DNA of 64,000 bases. It comes from Micropterix aruncella (lineage: Eukaryota > Arthropoda > Insecta > Lepidoptera > Micropterigidae). The stretch spans positions 8,250,728-8,314,727 of the forward strand of contig OX155955.1 of NCBI GenBank assembly GCA_944548615.1, read 5' to 3'. Below are positions 20,050 to 31,810 of this stretch, piece by piece. Position 1 is the first letter of the stretch. Every line of letters begins with the position of its first letter. A program made the translations under genes and the position numbers. The notes under the pieces are model-generated. The model worked only from the letters and a program-made list of their open reading frames with translations, ran no database searches and was not told the DNA's origin.

Positions 20050-22750
20050 TATAGTCATAGTCATAGTCATATTTTATTAATTCCAAAAAGTACATACTGT
20101 GGAATACGTCATTTTACATTTTCTAGAAGTTATTACAACTTCATTACGTGTACATATACTTTTTATATGTAAAAGCAAGACACCATCGGATCAATTATAA
20201 AAATTCAATCTTACAGACTCAAATAACAAAACAAAAAAAAAATGTAAACAACATTTTTAAATAATCTATCAATAAGTTTTAAAAATAGTCAATCAAGAAA
20301 TTTTAAAATAATCAGTTAATAAACAACAAGTTTTACAATAAAATCAAAACTACGGTGACAAAATACAGAACAAATTTGATAAAAGCTAATTTATTTTTTA
20401 AAAACTAAGACGGCCTTGTCAAATTCATCAAAATTATAGAGAGCATGCATGGCTAAGTTTCTTTTAATGCATTTCTTAAATGCAACCTCTTGAAGTATTT
20501 TAATTTCTGCTGGCAATGAGTTGAAAAATTTAAACCCCAAATATAAATATGATCTCTGGTATAAAGAAAGCCGCACTTTAGGGATTACTACATTATTTTT
20601 ATTGCGAGTGTTATGTTCATGCAGACTCGAATGCTTTTCCTCGTTTTTCAAATTTGCTTTCGCATAAATTATGCACTGATATATAAATTCAGATTGAAAT
20701 GTTAATATTTTTTATTTTTAAAGATCGGAGCACAGTGGTCGTCTCTTTTTAACCCAAATATCGTCCTGAGAGCTTGCTTTTGCAGTATAAAAATACGATG
20801 GCTATCTGGTGCATTACCCCATGTTAGGATACCATAAGCCATCTTCGAATGAAAGCACGCATAGTATGTGCTCATTGCGGCTTGTTCACCGGCTAGAAAT
20901 TTGATTTTTCGTATGGCATAAATAGCAGAACTCAGTTCCTTCGATAGCCTCTCGATATGTGGACTCCAGTTTAATTTCTGGTCTATTGTAATACCTAGAA
21001 ATTTGGCCGCGTTAACGACCTGAACTTTATTAGAGTCCATGATGATATTGATATTGTTAACTTTTTTTAAGGCAAAATTCATGGCTACGGTTTTGGTGGG
21101 ATTTAATAATAATTGGTTCGTTTTAAACCAGTTACTAGCTACAGAGAGACATTTGTTGGCATTATGTCCTACTTCATCGCTAGTTGTACCTTGGAATACA
21201 AAACTAGTGTCATCTGCGTATAGTAATGTATTACAATTTAAGGGCATTGAATCACCCACATCATTTATAAAAATAATAAATAATAGCGGACCCAGAATAG
21301 AACCTTGAGGTACTCCACATGTTATAGGTTTTGGGAGTGATTTAATTTTCTTTATCTCCACAATTTGAGACCTATCTTTAAGATATGACTTTATTAAATC
21401 GAGAGTTCTGCCTCTAAATCCGTACAGCTCAAGTTTATGTAGAAGGATATCATGATTGACAGAATCGAAAGCCTTGGACAAATCACAGAATACCGCGAGC
21501 GGATTTAGAGAGTTGTCCAAGGCTTTTAATATGAGCTTTACTAGTTCCCCAATTGCCATGGTGGTTGATTTATGTTTTCTAAAACCAAACTGGTTATTGG
21601 ATAGTATGTTCTTTTTATCCAAGAATTCTAAAAGACGATTGAAAATTATTTTCTCGAAAACCTTTGCAAAACAAGGCACCAAAGATATTGGGCGAAAATT
21701 ATTTAGTTCTGTTTTTGAACCTTTCTTATGAATAGGAAGTACTTTCGCTATTTTCATTTTAGAAGGAAAGACTCCTAGTTTTAGGCAGCTATTCAAAATG
21801 GGAAGCAATTTGGGTGTAATTACGGCGGACGCATCTTTTAAAAGTTTCATAGAATGATCCCAAATATCGGTCGCGGGTTTAGACTTCAGGCCTTTTATAC
21901 AGGAAATTAGCTCCGTTTCAGTAATTGGATAGAGATATATGGATTCTGGAACCGCTACTATATTATTAGCCTTCTGACTGGACGGCAGCGCCTTATTTAT
22001 AGTATTACAAGCATTGATAAAAAAGTCATTAAAAATGTTAGCTAGTTCTTCTGGTTCCGTATATCTTATATTATGATGGATTACTTCAGTTATATTGTCA
22101 TGGTCATTGCCTTTGGTTCTACACTCTCTATTAATAATTTTCCATGTGGCCTGTATCTGATTTCTAGAGTTTACTATTTCTTGTTTAATACTAATCCGTT
22201 TTGCTGTTACCACAGCTTGGTCATAAACGTTTTTGTATTTTAAGTAGTAATTTTTGAGTCCGCTACTATTGTCGCTATTGCAGATATCTTGTAAGAGTTG
22301 AAGCTTAGTCAGTGATGTTTTCAGCCCTGGAGTGATCGAAGAGCGTTTTTTGCGTTGGTCTACGCAATGTAACTTTTTTGGAAAACAAGCTTCAAGATTA
22401 CAGTTAAACAATCTTAAAAATTCTGAAAAAGTGTCCTCGGGATTGAGCAAGTCAAGGTAAAGGTGTTCATTAGCAATTTTGTTGCAGAAATTAGCTATAT
22501 TATTGGTGGTAAAAGGTCTTTTCCAAACATGCCCTCCATTAGTCGGTTTTTTATGGACTTTAGATTCTAAGAGATGTGCGTTGTGATCTGAGAAATCGAT
22601 CAATATATTTCGTACTGAAATTTTATCACAGGATGTTGGAAAATATCAGGTCAATACACGTGGCGCTTAAATTTTGTATTCTTGTAGGGAAATCAACTAA
22701 ACTTTGATTGAGTATCCACGCTGCCTAATATGAACAATGCCCTAATGTAA
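20050..22750 (-). mobile_element. CR1/Jockey-type LINE, 5'-truncated, nearly intact RT ORF
   Basis: The minus-strand ORF 22603-20702 (633 codons) starts at the end of the APE endonuclease (IDFSDHNAHLL, the SDH motif). It carries a complete RT: fingers LPIHKKGSKTELNNFRPISL, QFGFRKHKST, motif A FCDLSKAFDSVNH, VPQGSILGPLLF, motif C LLYADDTSF and KFLGITIDQKLNW. A frameshift in an A-rich run near 20705 separates the C-terminus (20651-20391: NTRNKNNVVIPKVRLSLYQR). Another shift near 22620 separates upstream endonuclease remnants (TRIQNLSATCIDLIFSN). The 3' end is a (TAGTCA)n repeat at 20051-20070, read as (TGACTA)n on the coding strand. Catalytic Asp residues are intact, so few lesions separate it from function, but the 5' part is gone. 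Confidence 0.9.
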
Positions 22751-23036
22751 TCTAGATTTATTTTATTGGATTCGTTGCCAAGAGGAATCCAATTTCCAAT
22801 CTCGACAATGGTTTATTTGGCGTTGGCGTCGCTCTAAGTCGAATGGATGGGCACTGGCAGGGATCCGTTTGGTTGTAGCCGAAATTAATGAGACGGAAGA
22901 TCGTAAAAATGTAAGTTGGAGGAGGAACTGGCCACAGATTATAATGAAAGTGGATATTAATATTACACACCAGATGCGCCACATTTTTATAAATAGAAAG
23001 TTGGGAAATATAATACATAGCTTATAATTCATAACT

Positions 23037-23757
23037 CAGTGCAAACAACATTTGCACAACGACAAGCTTTTTTCATTGGTCCCAAACTATATAATGACAT
23101 AGAGGAAAAATGGAAACACATAAAGAACAATCAAGAGTTTAAAGACAAAATTAATAAATGGTTATTTGAATTAGGGAGGTCTAAATCTGAAAACTTGGTT
23201 TGTAAAGCGTATGTATAACTTTAATTTAAAAATAATGTTGTATATTTATATAAATTATTATGCATATATTAATAGTATAATATTTTTATTTATATTTTTT
23301 CATATATTTATAAGCACTGCTTTTAAAATTGTATTTATATATTTTATTGAATTATAAATATGTTTATACCATATAGCATTTATTATTTATTAAAATCGTA
23401 TTTACGTATATGTGTATTTGCCATATTGTATTACCTACATTGTAGTATTCTTACACAATTAGTATTTTGATTTGTATTATAGTGTTATTTATTTATTCTG
23501 ATATATTATTCAATCTTAATTAAGTACAATCATTGAATATAAAAATAAAAAGTTTTTTTAACTTTAATTAGGCTAATTGTTACGTAAGTTGTTTTACTTA
23601 TTTCAATTATTTACTCTGACCCGCTTAGATACGGGACATTTAAGTCCTAGTTAGGTGGGCACTGAGCATTAGCTGCATTTCGGTGTTCAATTTTTCCGAG
23701 TTACTTATAACATTGATAACAATAGGGCTAAATGTACAAACAAATAAATAAATAAAG
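23037..23757 (+). pseudogene. CR1/Jockey-type LINE, C-terminal 60 codons and 3' UTR
   Basis: Frame from about 23045: TTFAQRQAFFIGPKLYNDIE, then NNQEFKDKINKWLFELGRS and stop TAA near 23218. The FF.GP.LYN...F..K...WL pattern is the extreme C-terminus of LINE RT proteins. A 3' UTR of about 540 bp follows and ends in AAATAAATAAATAAA. The segment 22758-23030 just before it is not recognisably coding. Confidence 0.6.
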
Positions 23758-23941
23758 TATTTATAATAAAAAAAATAAAATACCTTAACTTACTATGGCA
23801 TATTTGTAGGTCGCAGAAGTATAAACACAGTTTTATTACAGTATTTTCATTTACTTAGTTGAATTTGTGGAATTCAAATTGAATCTACTACTATATAAAC
23901 TGATTGACTTGATATATTGTGTGACTTGAAATGTTTTGATA

Positions 23942-24066
23942 TAATATTATATTCTATGAATGGAGTACGAGATCCAGCGGCACCGACAGCAGCGTATTGA
24001 CTGCAAGAGCGACCCCCTCCCAAATCGCTGGCTAATGAATAAATAATAATTAATATTATATTCTAT
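23942..24066 (+). mobile_element. 93-bp RTE 3'-end insertion with 16-bp TSD
   Basis: A severely 5'-truncated copy (23958-24050) of the 3' end of the RTE element at 26360-29545: GAGTACGAGATCCAGCGGCA and the following ACAGCAGCGTATTG match 29473-29515, continuing to GAATAAATAATAAT. It is flanked by the perfect duplication TAATATTATATTCTAT (23942-23957, 24051-24066). The clear duplication shows a relatively recent insertion and fixes the true 3' terminus of the family. Confidence 0.9.
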
Positions 24067-24414
24067 ATTTTAGATGTAATATAAAATGTAAAAATATTTT
24101 ATAGACTTTAAACTAAATCATACTTATATCAAACTGTTTCATCATAATATAATATCATATCATGTCATCAAACTATATCAATAATCAAAAATTTATATCA
24201 AAAATCTATATCAAAATATATTATCAGAATATAATATTATACGAGTTAAAACATTAAATTATATCATAGAGGATGTGACAAAATATTTTGATTATTAAAT
24301 GGGTTATCCATAAACGTTATTATTAAATTGGATATCTATTTATGTAGTCAGAATGTATTAATAATATTTTTTTTTTATTTTATTGCATTAAGCAGTTTTC
24401 TATTAAAATAGATT

Positions 24415-24990
24415 AGCGGTGACGTCTGATGTACCACAAGGTAGTCTTCTTGGGTCTTTACTGTACGCAATTTATATTAATGATATCGAGAAATGCTTTA
24501 AGTACTCACAAATCATTCTATTTGCAGATAATATGAAAGCTTTCATGCGTAATAGCTCAATGCATGATTGTTTAAATGTCCATAAGTCTTTAACCACTCT
24601 ATTTATTGCGAATCGAATCACCTACAGTTCGATGTTGACCAATGCCGCTAGGTTCGGTTCACTAGAGAAATAAGTGTAATGGTACACCAATTCCAAATCT
24701 TTAATATCAGTATTGGTTTGGGATCGGTCACTAAAGGTCAAAGTATTTTATTAGATGGTAAATTGCAGTTTATCTATCATATCGACACTATTAGGGAAAA
24801 GGCATTTAGGATGCTGGATTTAATTTCAAGGACTTCTAAATTGTTTTCTAATGTCCTATAATTATGTAGAATAGAAAATGTATTAGGAAATATTAACATT
24901 AAATACACCAATGTTATGAATCCGTTTTTCGATTTAGCGAATATATCGATTATCATAAGTCACTAACCTCGCCATATCCGCAAACAGGAT
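24415..24990 (+). pseudogene. Jockey-like RT fragment, decayed
   Basis: Reads DVPQGSLLGSLLYAIYINDI, then IILFADNMKAF (YADD box changed to FADN), then in another frame LLDGKLQFIYHIDTIREKAF and MLDLISRTSKLFSN. This is the same protein region as 6831-7620 with more damage: several stops and frameshifts. Traces of the downstream region (YTNVMNPFFDLANI) follow to about 24990. Not functional. Confidence 0.65.
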
Positions 24991-25890
24991 AGGTGAACGT
25001 GTGCACTCATATAATTGTCTTAATTTAGATAATAAACATCACCTAATATTGCGAATAATAGAACATATTTAGTTAGATTCACGATTCACCTTGAAAACAC
25101 ACAGAAACACTATATTCGAAAAATTTTGGTAATTTATTAAAAATTTTCCTCACCTTAAAAACTTATTTCAATATATTAAAATATCTAATATACTATATGT
25201 AGTTCGGGTATGAAGTTTATTATTTGACAAAATAATGGGTACCTTTTATTACAACACATCCAATTATCGCCCTTAAAAAATATATTTAAAATCATAAACG
25301 AACCTATTCGATGGAATTTTGGGTGGCTTGACCACACAAAATTCCAATCAAAAATGTCTACAACCCAAGACGAGCGGGGACTAACTATTTAGAAGTAAGA
25401 AATTTATTGTTATGGATCCAGAACATTCCATTATATTATACGCAAACTATTGAATAAATTTATTGATAAAATTAAAGTCCAATAAGGAGACAAGAATATG
25501 AAAAATACAAAGTCAAATTATAAAATATGGTATTTGATCAAATATGCAATGAAATTAATACAACAACATTTAATTGTACTTCAATACACCCGAATATGAA
25601 AATTAATAAAAATATACCATTCAGTAAAAAATATTGCATTTGTAATATGTATACAATGATTAAATAATCTTATAACCGCAATAATTAATCTTAATAACCA
25701 TGGACAAAAAACCAATCTTCGTGGATGGCTGTAAATGGATGGCTGTAAAGTAAAAATAAAAAAAATAAAAATGGAATAGTCGATGACCCCGTGTACGCAG
25801 GGCTTGCGGAAATGAGTATGAGTTGGTTGAGCATGTTGTGTGGATGACATCGAACCTCCGATTAAATAAAATAATAACTTGAAAACTTAC
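24991..25890. other. No gene recognised
   Basis: AT-rich, low complexity; only short open frames without motifs. It may include further decayed tail of the RT fragment upstream. Confidence 0.4.
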
Positions 25891-25892
25891 AA

Positions 25893-26062
25893 ATGTCGTG
25901 TTTCTTTACAAAAATTACCGATTTTAAAGGCCATTTCTGATTTTACATTCTCAAAAAAAAAATAACTGTTACTTCGCTAGTACCATTAACAAATGAGTGA
26001 AGTACTTTTTGGAAGTGTAAAATGAGAAATGGCGATATTTTTTATAAAGAAACACCATAACT
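25893..26062. repeat. Palindromic MITE family F, copy 1
   Basis: Inverted halves: GTTTCTTTACAAAAATTACC...CCATTTCTGATTTTACA on the left and TGTAAAATGAGAAATGG...ATAAAGAAACACCATAA on the right, with a roughly 60-bp centre. The same structure occurs at 55405-55580, and both are followed within 60 bp by GATCGGAGG, so the MITE may sit within, or be part of, a larger repeat. Confidence 0.6.
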
Positions 26063-26359
26063 ATTTTTTTTTGTTATTAATGTATTTGATCGGAGGAGGA
26101 TCGACATGTTCAGCTAAGGAGAGAAAGCAATAGGTCCGTCGCTCATTCTGCGACTGGTCTTCCAAGGTTAGTAGGTTACGGAATCTTTAGAAGTAGACTG
26201 GTGACCAATAGATATATACGCGGCATAAGACACAATTAAGACACAATTCTATTTTCGAATTCTTCATTTTCTACACGTCATGTTTAAAATAAATTTAATA
26301 ATTATTGTTTTAAATTGCAAACTTTGTATTATAACTCGTATTTTACTCTGTAACTTGTA

Positions 26360-29300
26360 AACCACTCCGCCGTCGTCTGGTCCCAAGTCCAGGGTGCGAA
26401 AGGAGGAGGGTGGTTGGCCTGCCGCGTCGACCAGAATCGGGTAACCGAGGGAACCAGGCAAGAAACCAATGGATAGTACAATTAATCATTCACGAAATAA
26501 TGCTACCGCATCTGAGGCAGCCGATGCGCCAACTCCGGGGACCAGGGATGCTGGTGAGAAGTTGGCAACTGGCCAAAAACCCAAATATTTTACACCGAAA
26601 TCGGACATTCGAATCGCCGCATGGAATGTGCGAACGGGGCATCACGTCGGCCAAAAGGAAATCATAGCAATGAAATTAGCGAAATGCAAAATATCGATCG
26701 CCGCATTATCGGAATTACGACTCACGGGATCGGGAACAATGACAATTGATCCGCCAACAATCGACGAGACGATGACGCTATTTTATTCCGGAGGCGACAA
26801 ACGAGAGGCCGGCGTCGGCTTCATGGTCGATCGCCGAGCTGCCGGCTGCGTTATTGCGTTTTAACCGATATCCGAGCGCTTAACAGTTATCACCATCGAT
26901 GGAACAATCAAGACCCATATCGTTTCCGTTTACGCGCCAACCGAGATGAGCCCGGATACGAACAAAGATGAATTCTACTACCAGCTTCATCACACGCTGG
27001 ATACGATAACCCGAACCGAATTAATTATACTAGCGGGCGACTTTATTGCACATACGGGTGTAGATCGGACGGGTTGGGAAGAAACGATGGGAAGATTTGG
27101 ACACGGCGAAATTAACGACAATGGACTACGCCTGTTATCGTTCGCATTGTCGAACAACATGATCGTCGGAAACAGCATATTTCGTCATCCCCGCAAACAT
27201 TAGCTAACGTGGCGAAATCCGTCCGGTGAAGATTCAGCAATGTTGGACTACATTTTAATCAATTGAAGATTTCGATCAACACTCAAAGACGTACGGGCGA
27301 TGCGTGGACCCGATTGCGGATCGGATCACTATCTCGTTCGAGCGAAATTACAAATGCGACTACAACGAGCAAAGAAAAAAGCGCCACCACCAGCCAAGAG
27401 AAACTGGGCATATCTACAGGACCCAGCTATTGGACAGAAATTTCAAATCGCCCTATCCAACAAATTCGCAACGCTCGCAATATCAGACGATATCGACTTT
27501 GAAGAAATGCAATTATCGGAGTCCCTTGTGAAGTGTGCAACGGAGCTGTGCCCACCCATCCATCGACGGACGCAGCAATGGATATCGGACGACTGTTTAG
27601 ACCTCGTCGACCAACGAAAACGGATGAAACACGTCAATTTCGAAAAATACCGATTATTGAACAAAGAAGTCCGACAAAGAATGAAATTGGAACGAGAAGC
27701 GCATTGGAATAACGTTGCGGCCGAATTGGAAGAAGCAGCATCGAGGCACGAATACCGGACGTTGTACCAAACAATCCGACGGTTAGGCGGGAAAACAACA
27801 TCAACGAACGACAACATCAAGAAATCGGATGGAACTTTCGTGATCTTCCCCCAAGAGCGCCTGCAGCGGTGGAGGGAATTCTTTAATCAGCTGCACAATC
27901 ACGATTCGCCCCAAGGTCCAGCACCGCAACCGCCGATTATCAATCAGCCGGCGAATCCGTTTTCCGATAACGAACCAACAATAAACGAAGTGAAGACGGC
28001 AATAAAATCGCTGAAAAAATGGTAAAGCGCCGGGTCTAGATCAAGTTACCGCCGAGATGATCAAAGCCGGAGGTGACATTATATTACAACAACTACATGT
28101 TCTCCTAACGCATATTTGGCAATCGGCATCGTATTCCGTCGGCATGGAAGAAAGCCATCGTTGTGCCAATTTTAAAGAAAGGCGATAGCAGAGAATGCAA
28201 GAATTATCGCGGTATTAGCCTTCTTTCAATAGTGGGCAAAGTATTTACGAAAATCATACAGTCGAGGCTATAAAAACGTCGAGAACAAACGAGCCGAGAG
28301 GAGCAAGCAGGATTTAGACCATATCGAGGATGCATTGATCAGATATTCGCTCTTCGTCAGCTAACGGAAGAAAGAATACGGTGCAGCAAAGGAACAAACG
28401 TCGTCTTCATAGACTTTAAATCCACCTTCGATTGCATCGATTGGAACAGCTTATGGAGTGCCTTGGAGACAGAACACGTGTCACCAAAAATCATTAAACT
28501 CGTCCAATCATCGTACGATGGCTTAACCAGCAGCGTTCGAATCCGTAACGATTTGTCTGAGGTATTCCCGATTCAAACTGGTGTTCGACAAGGAGACGTC
28601 GCATCGCCGCTACTTTTTAACGTGGTGATCGACGCGATTATGCGGAGAGCATTCGACGGTCGACGCGGAGTTAGATATGATGAATCAAACTTCATAACTG
28701 ATTTGATGTTCGCCGATGATAGCGCCGTTTTCGCCGACACTGATGCCGAAGCAACGGACATTTTATACGACATATCCAGAATTGCTCAATCATATGGATT
28801 GAAAATCAATGCGGATAAGACCAAAGTGCTCACTACGGACGGTTCGAAGGCCAGCGTTTACCTCGATGGAACCCAAATCGAACAGGTCCCACAATTCAAG
28901 TATTTAGGATCGTTGGTTACGGAAAAGAAAGTGGCATCGACGGCCGATGTCCATAGCCAGATCGGTCAGGCAACAGCAACATTCGCCTCGCTCTAGTGGT
29001 GCATATGAAAGCGAACGAATATTACCATCAAAACCAAAGTACGACTATACCGAAAGTTGGTTCTTCCCATTCGTGTTTATGGATCGGAAACGTGGACGTT
29101 ACTACAATCGGACCTCAAAAAGTTCGAAGTCTTCCAAATGCGATGCTTGAGGCAGATTCTCGGTGTCTCACTCCGCGACCGAATTCGAAACGAGACCATT
29201 AGAGAAAGATGCGATCTAGTAACAACGATCGAAGAAGAAGTACAAAAACGTCGACTACGATGGTTCGCCCTTGTTTGCCGAATGAACGACAATCGCTTGC

Positions 29301-29545
29301 CACGTAAACTTCTTGGGCGAGACCGTCCGACAGAATGGAGAATCCAGCGATCGGCACCGAAGAAAACCTGGCTAAATAACATCAAAGACGACCTTAAGAA
29401 TCAACGATTGTCGGCTAGGGATGCTCGAGACGTGGCAAAAAATCGTCAAGAATGGAAGCGAATCGTGAATGGAGTACGAGATTCAGCGGCACCGACAGCA
29501 GCGTATTGGCTGCGAGGGCTAACAGGGTAACATCAAGTAACATAT
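26360..29545 (+). pseudogene. RTE-type LINE, endonuclease and RT, multiple lesions
   Basis: One reading frame from ATG 26469 covers the APE endonuclease (IRIAAWNVRTGHH, SELRLTGSG, IILAGDF, CGSDHYLVRAK) but carries in-frame stops at about 26862, 27201 and 27264. An extra A near 28012 shifts the frame (KSLKKW-stop). RT follows in pieces: APGLDQVTAEMIKAGG, VPILKKGDSRECKNYRGISL, AGFRPYRGCIDQIF, motif A FIDFKSTFD, TGVRQGDVASPLLFN, and motif C MFADDSAVFAD with intact Asp pair. The C-terminus (29057-29530) reads VYGSETWTL, FQMRCLRQILGVSLRDRI, RRLRWFALVCRMNDNRLP. The architecture and GSETWT...RRLRWF tail are those of the RTE clade. The 5' UTR probably begins near 26360. It is the longest element in the window but certainly dead. 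Confidence 0.9.
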
Positions 29546-31499
29546 TATTATGTTAAGTTTTGAGAAGATTGGTTCAATGGATTTCGTATACATTGATGAG
29601 ACATATGTGTCCCTGTGGTCCATAAGAGATGTCAATAAATTAACTATATTAATAAATATGATTTTATTATAACCTAATAAGATTCAGTAGGTACGTACTA
29701 AAAAAATAAATTTGAAATTGAAGAATTTGCGAAAAATATTAAATTTATTTATTTCAAATCACCATTTGCTGGTAATTCGAGTTCGTTGCTCATTTGAGTT
29801 GTATTAAATAAAAAAATACGTTATATTTTTTAACAATATATTATTTTTTCGTTAGTAGAAAATATAATTTAAAAATTATTTTCTAAATAATGGGACACAT
29901 GGTCCTTGAAGGATTAAACATTAAAATAAAAACACAAACGAAAGAAGCCTTATAAACTCGTTAAACGCAGACATTTCAGGAGCGCGTTGATTGAGTGAGT
30001 CTCATTCATGTCGTATCTGCCGTGAATACATACACGCCTCCGGTCAATCTATGGCGGTGGTGGAGTAGAACGGCGAGCCGTTCATTTTCCTGAGAAAGTC
30101 GTTTGATTTATATTTCATCGCCTGGCGCGCGATGAGTTTTCATAAGCGATTACCCGGACGCTTACATCGAATTCTGATTTAATATTCTTTTAACGGAGGA
30201 CGAACTTTAATGTTTCTCGCCCCGCGATCCCATTAACTTTCAAATCAAACACGCCCCTAGAAGCGTCTATTAACCGTGAAATATAGCCATTTTTTATGAA
30301 ATAAATGGCATCAATTCGCGAGATGTTATCGGTTTTCTGGAAATGGGTAAATTATTTAACTTCAATGAGATGCTGGTTATCGATTCACGGAAATGTGTGG
30401 GAGTAATCGTGGGAGATATTTGTCTAAAATCCATTTAAATGCTCGCCCTACGAAAACGGCTATGATTTGTAACACATAAATAAGATCAAGTTAATTACTT
30501 ATTACAAAATTATTTCTGGTAAATGTAAGGTCTAGTGCGTCTATGTTTATCTTTATAATAAGAAATAATTCTAGCTAGAGCATCTCATAAATTTAGATGT
30601 CGCTATTTTGCTGTTGCCTCCTATCCCTGCAGTACTTATCTAGTACACAGTATAACAGACAGTAGCTTCTCTTAGAACACAATTGAAATCGAAACGAATA
30701 CGTCACGAGTCGTAAGGACTCCGATATGCGCCAAATGTCCACTAGTCGGCTTACGCGGATATGCAAACTTTCGAAATAATCGATAGCCTTTACCTGCGCG
30801 TAACTCTAACCAAAGGCGTTCGTCGAGACGAACCCCTCTGCCCACATTCCTCGAACCCTCTTCCCGCAATGCCCTGTCGCTCGAGAGAGAGTCTGCTGTT
30901 GTCTCGGTATACTGTGTCTAGTAATAGTCCGATTAGATTTAATTGTATTTTCACTAACCTCCAAACACGCCGATATCTAGAATTCTCAGGTTATATCTTG
31001 CATTCCTGCGTATGCATTCGTTTAGAATGTCACGCGCTATTGGAAAGAAATCGGTTGTTGCCAGGTGTCATCTCAAGTCTTTATCTCATTCAATTTAAAA
31101 ATCGAATTGCAAGTTTGCATCACCATAGAATTCGCAGTTAGACATTCGAATTTCGTACGAGCGACAAAAAGAAGAAAAACCTACCTATAAGGACGTACGT
31201 GATAGTTCGCTATATTATCGTATTGAAAAAAAAATAAATAAATCCATGCAAATTTATATAGAACCGATATATATATATTAATCGGTTATATAAACCGCTA
31301 CATATTTTGTCGGGTATATTTTAAACAAGTATTATTATTGAGAAATCTTAATTAAAAAAAACCAAGGATTTATCTACTTTTTTAATAATAACCCAAAGGT
31401 AAAGGTAGCGCGGTTAAATTATGGTATGTCGTGGGATATCACACGCGCGAAGCCACTTACTTAAGCCACTTAATTTTTTAAAGCCACGGACTTAAAAAA
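29546..31499. other. No gene recognised; GC-richer noncoding patches
   Basis: The segments 29960-30330 and 30660-30930 have raised GC and CpG with no repeat partner here, and look like single-copy noncoding DNA. Inverted copies of a roughly 25-bp motif (CTAGTACACAGTATA at about 30637 and TATACTGTGTCTAG at about 30908) bracket the second patch. Open frames at 30672-31141 show no domain. Confidence 0.35.
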
Positions 31500-31810
31500 A
31501 TATTTGTGTCGCTTGTATATGTGATATACCAGCCGAACTCTCACAACGTGATTTCGGTTCAACAATGCATCTGTGTACCGAATGTCAAGTCTTTAAGTCC
31601 AATATTTCGAGATTGAAGTATGACTAGCGCTCCCTCTGGTGGACTCATTTCAACTACAATCTTTTCAACTCTTGCTAAGACCAAATGATGTCTGCATGCC
31701 ATATTGCAGCGTTTGGTTGGTTATCGGGAAGGAATATACACACACACACAGAGAGAGACAAACAGACACACAGACACTTCAGTCTGAAAATATTCTAAAT
31801 TGTCTCGGAG
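31500..31810 (+). repeat. Family A repeat, copy 4 (3' half)
   Basis: Contains AAGTCTTTAAGTCCAATATT, AGCGCTCCCTCTGGTGGACT, TTTCAACTCTTGCTAAGACC and a CACACACACAGAGAGAGACA microsatellite, in the family A order. The first half is missing and the terminal block is replaced at about 31811 by a LINE ORF1. Confidence 0.65.

Noticed and set aside
30672..31141. Two frames on opposite strands over a GC-richer patch
   Set aside because: No motif or boundary support; described as noncoding.
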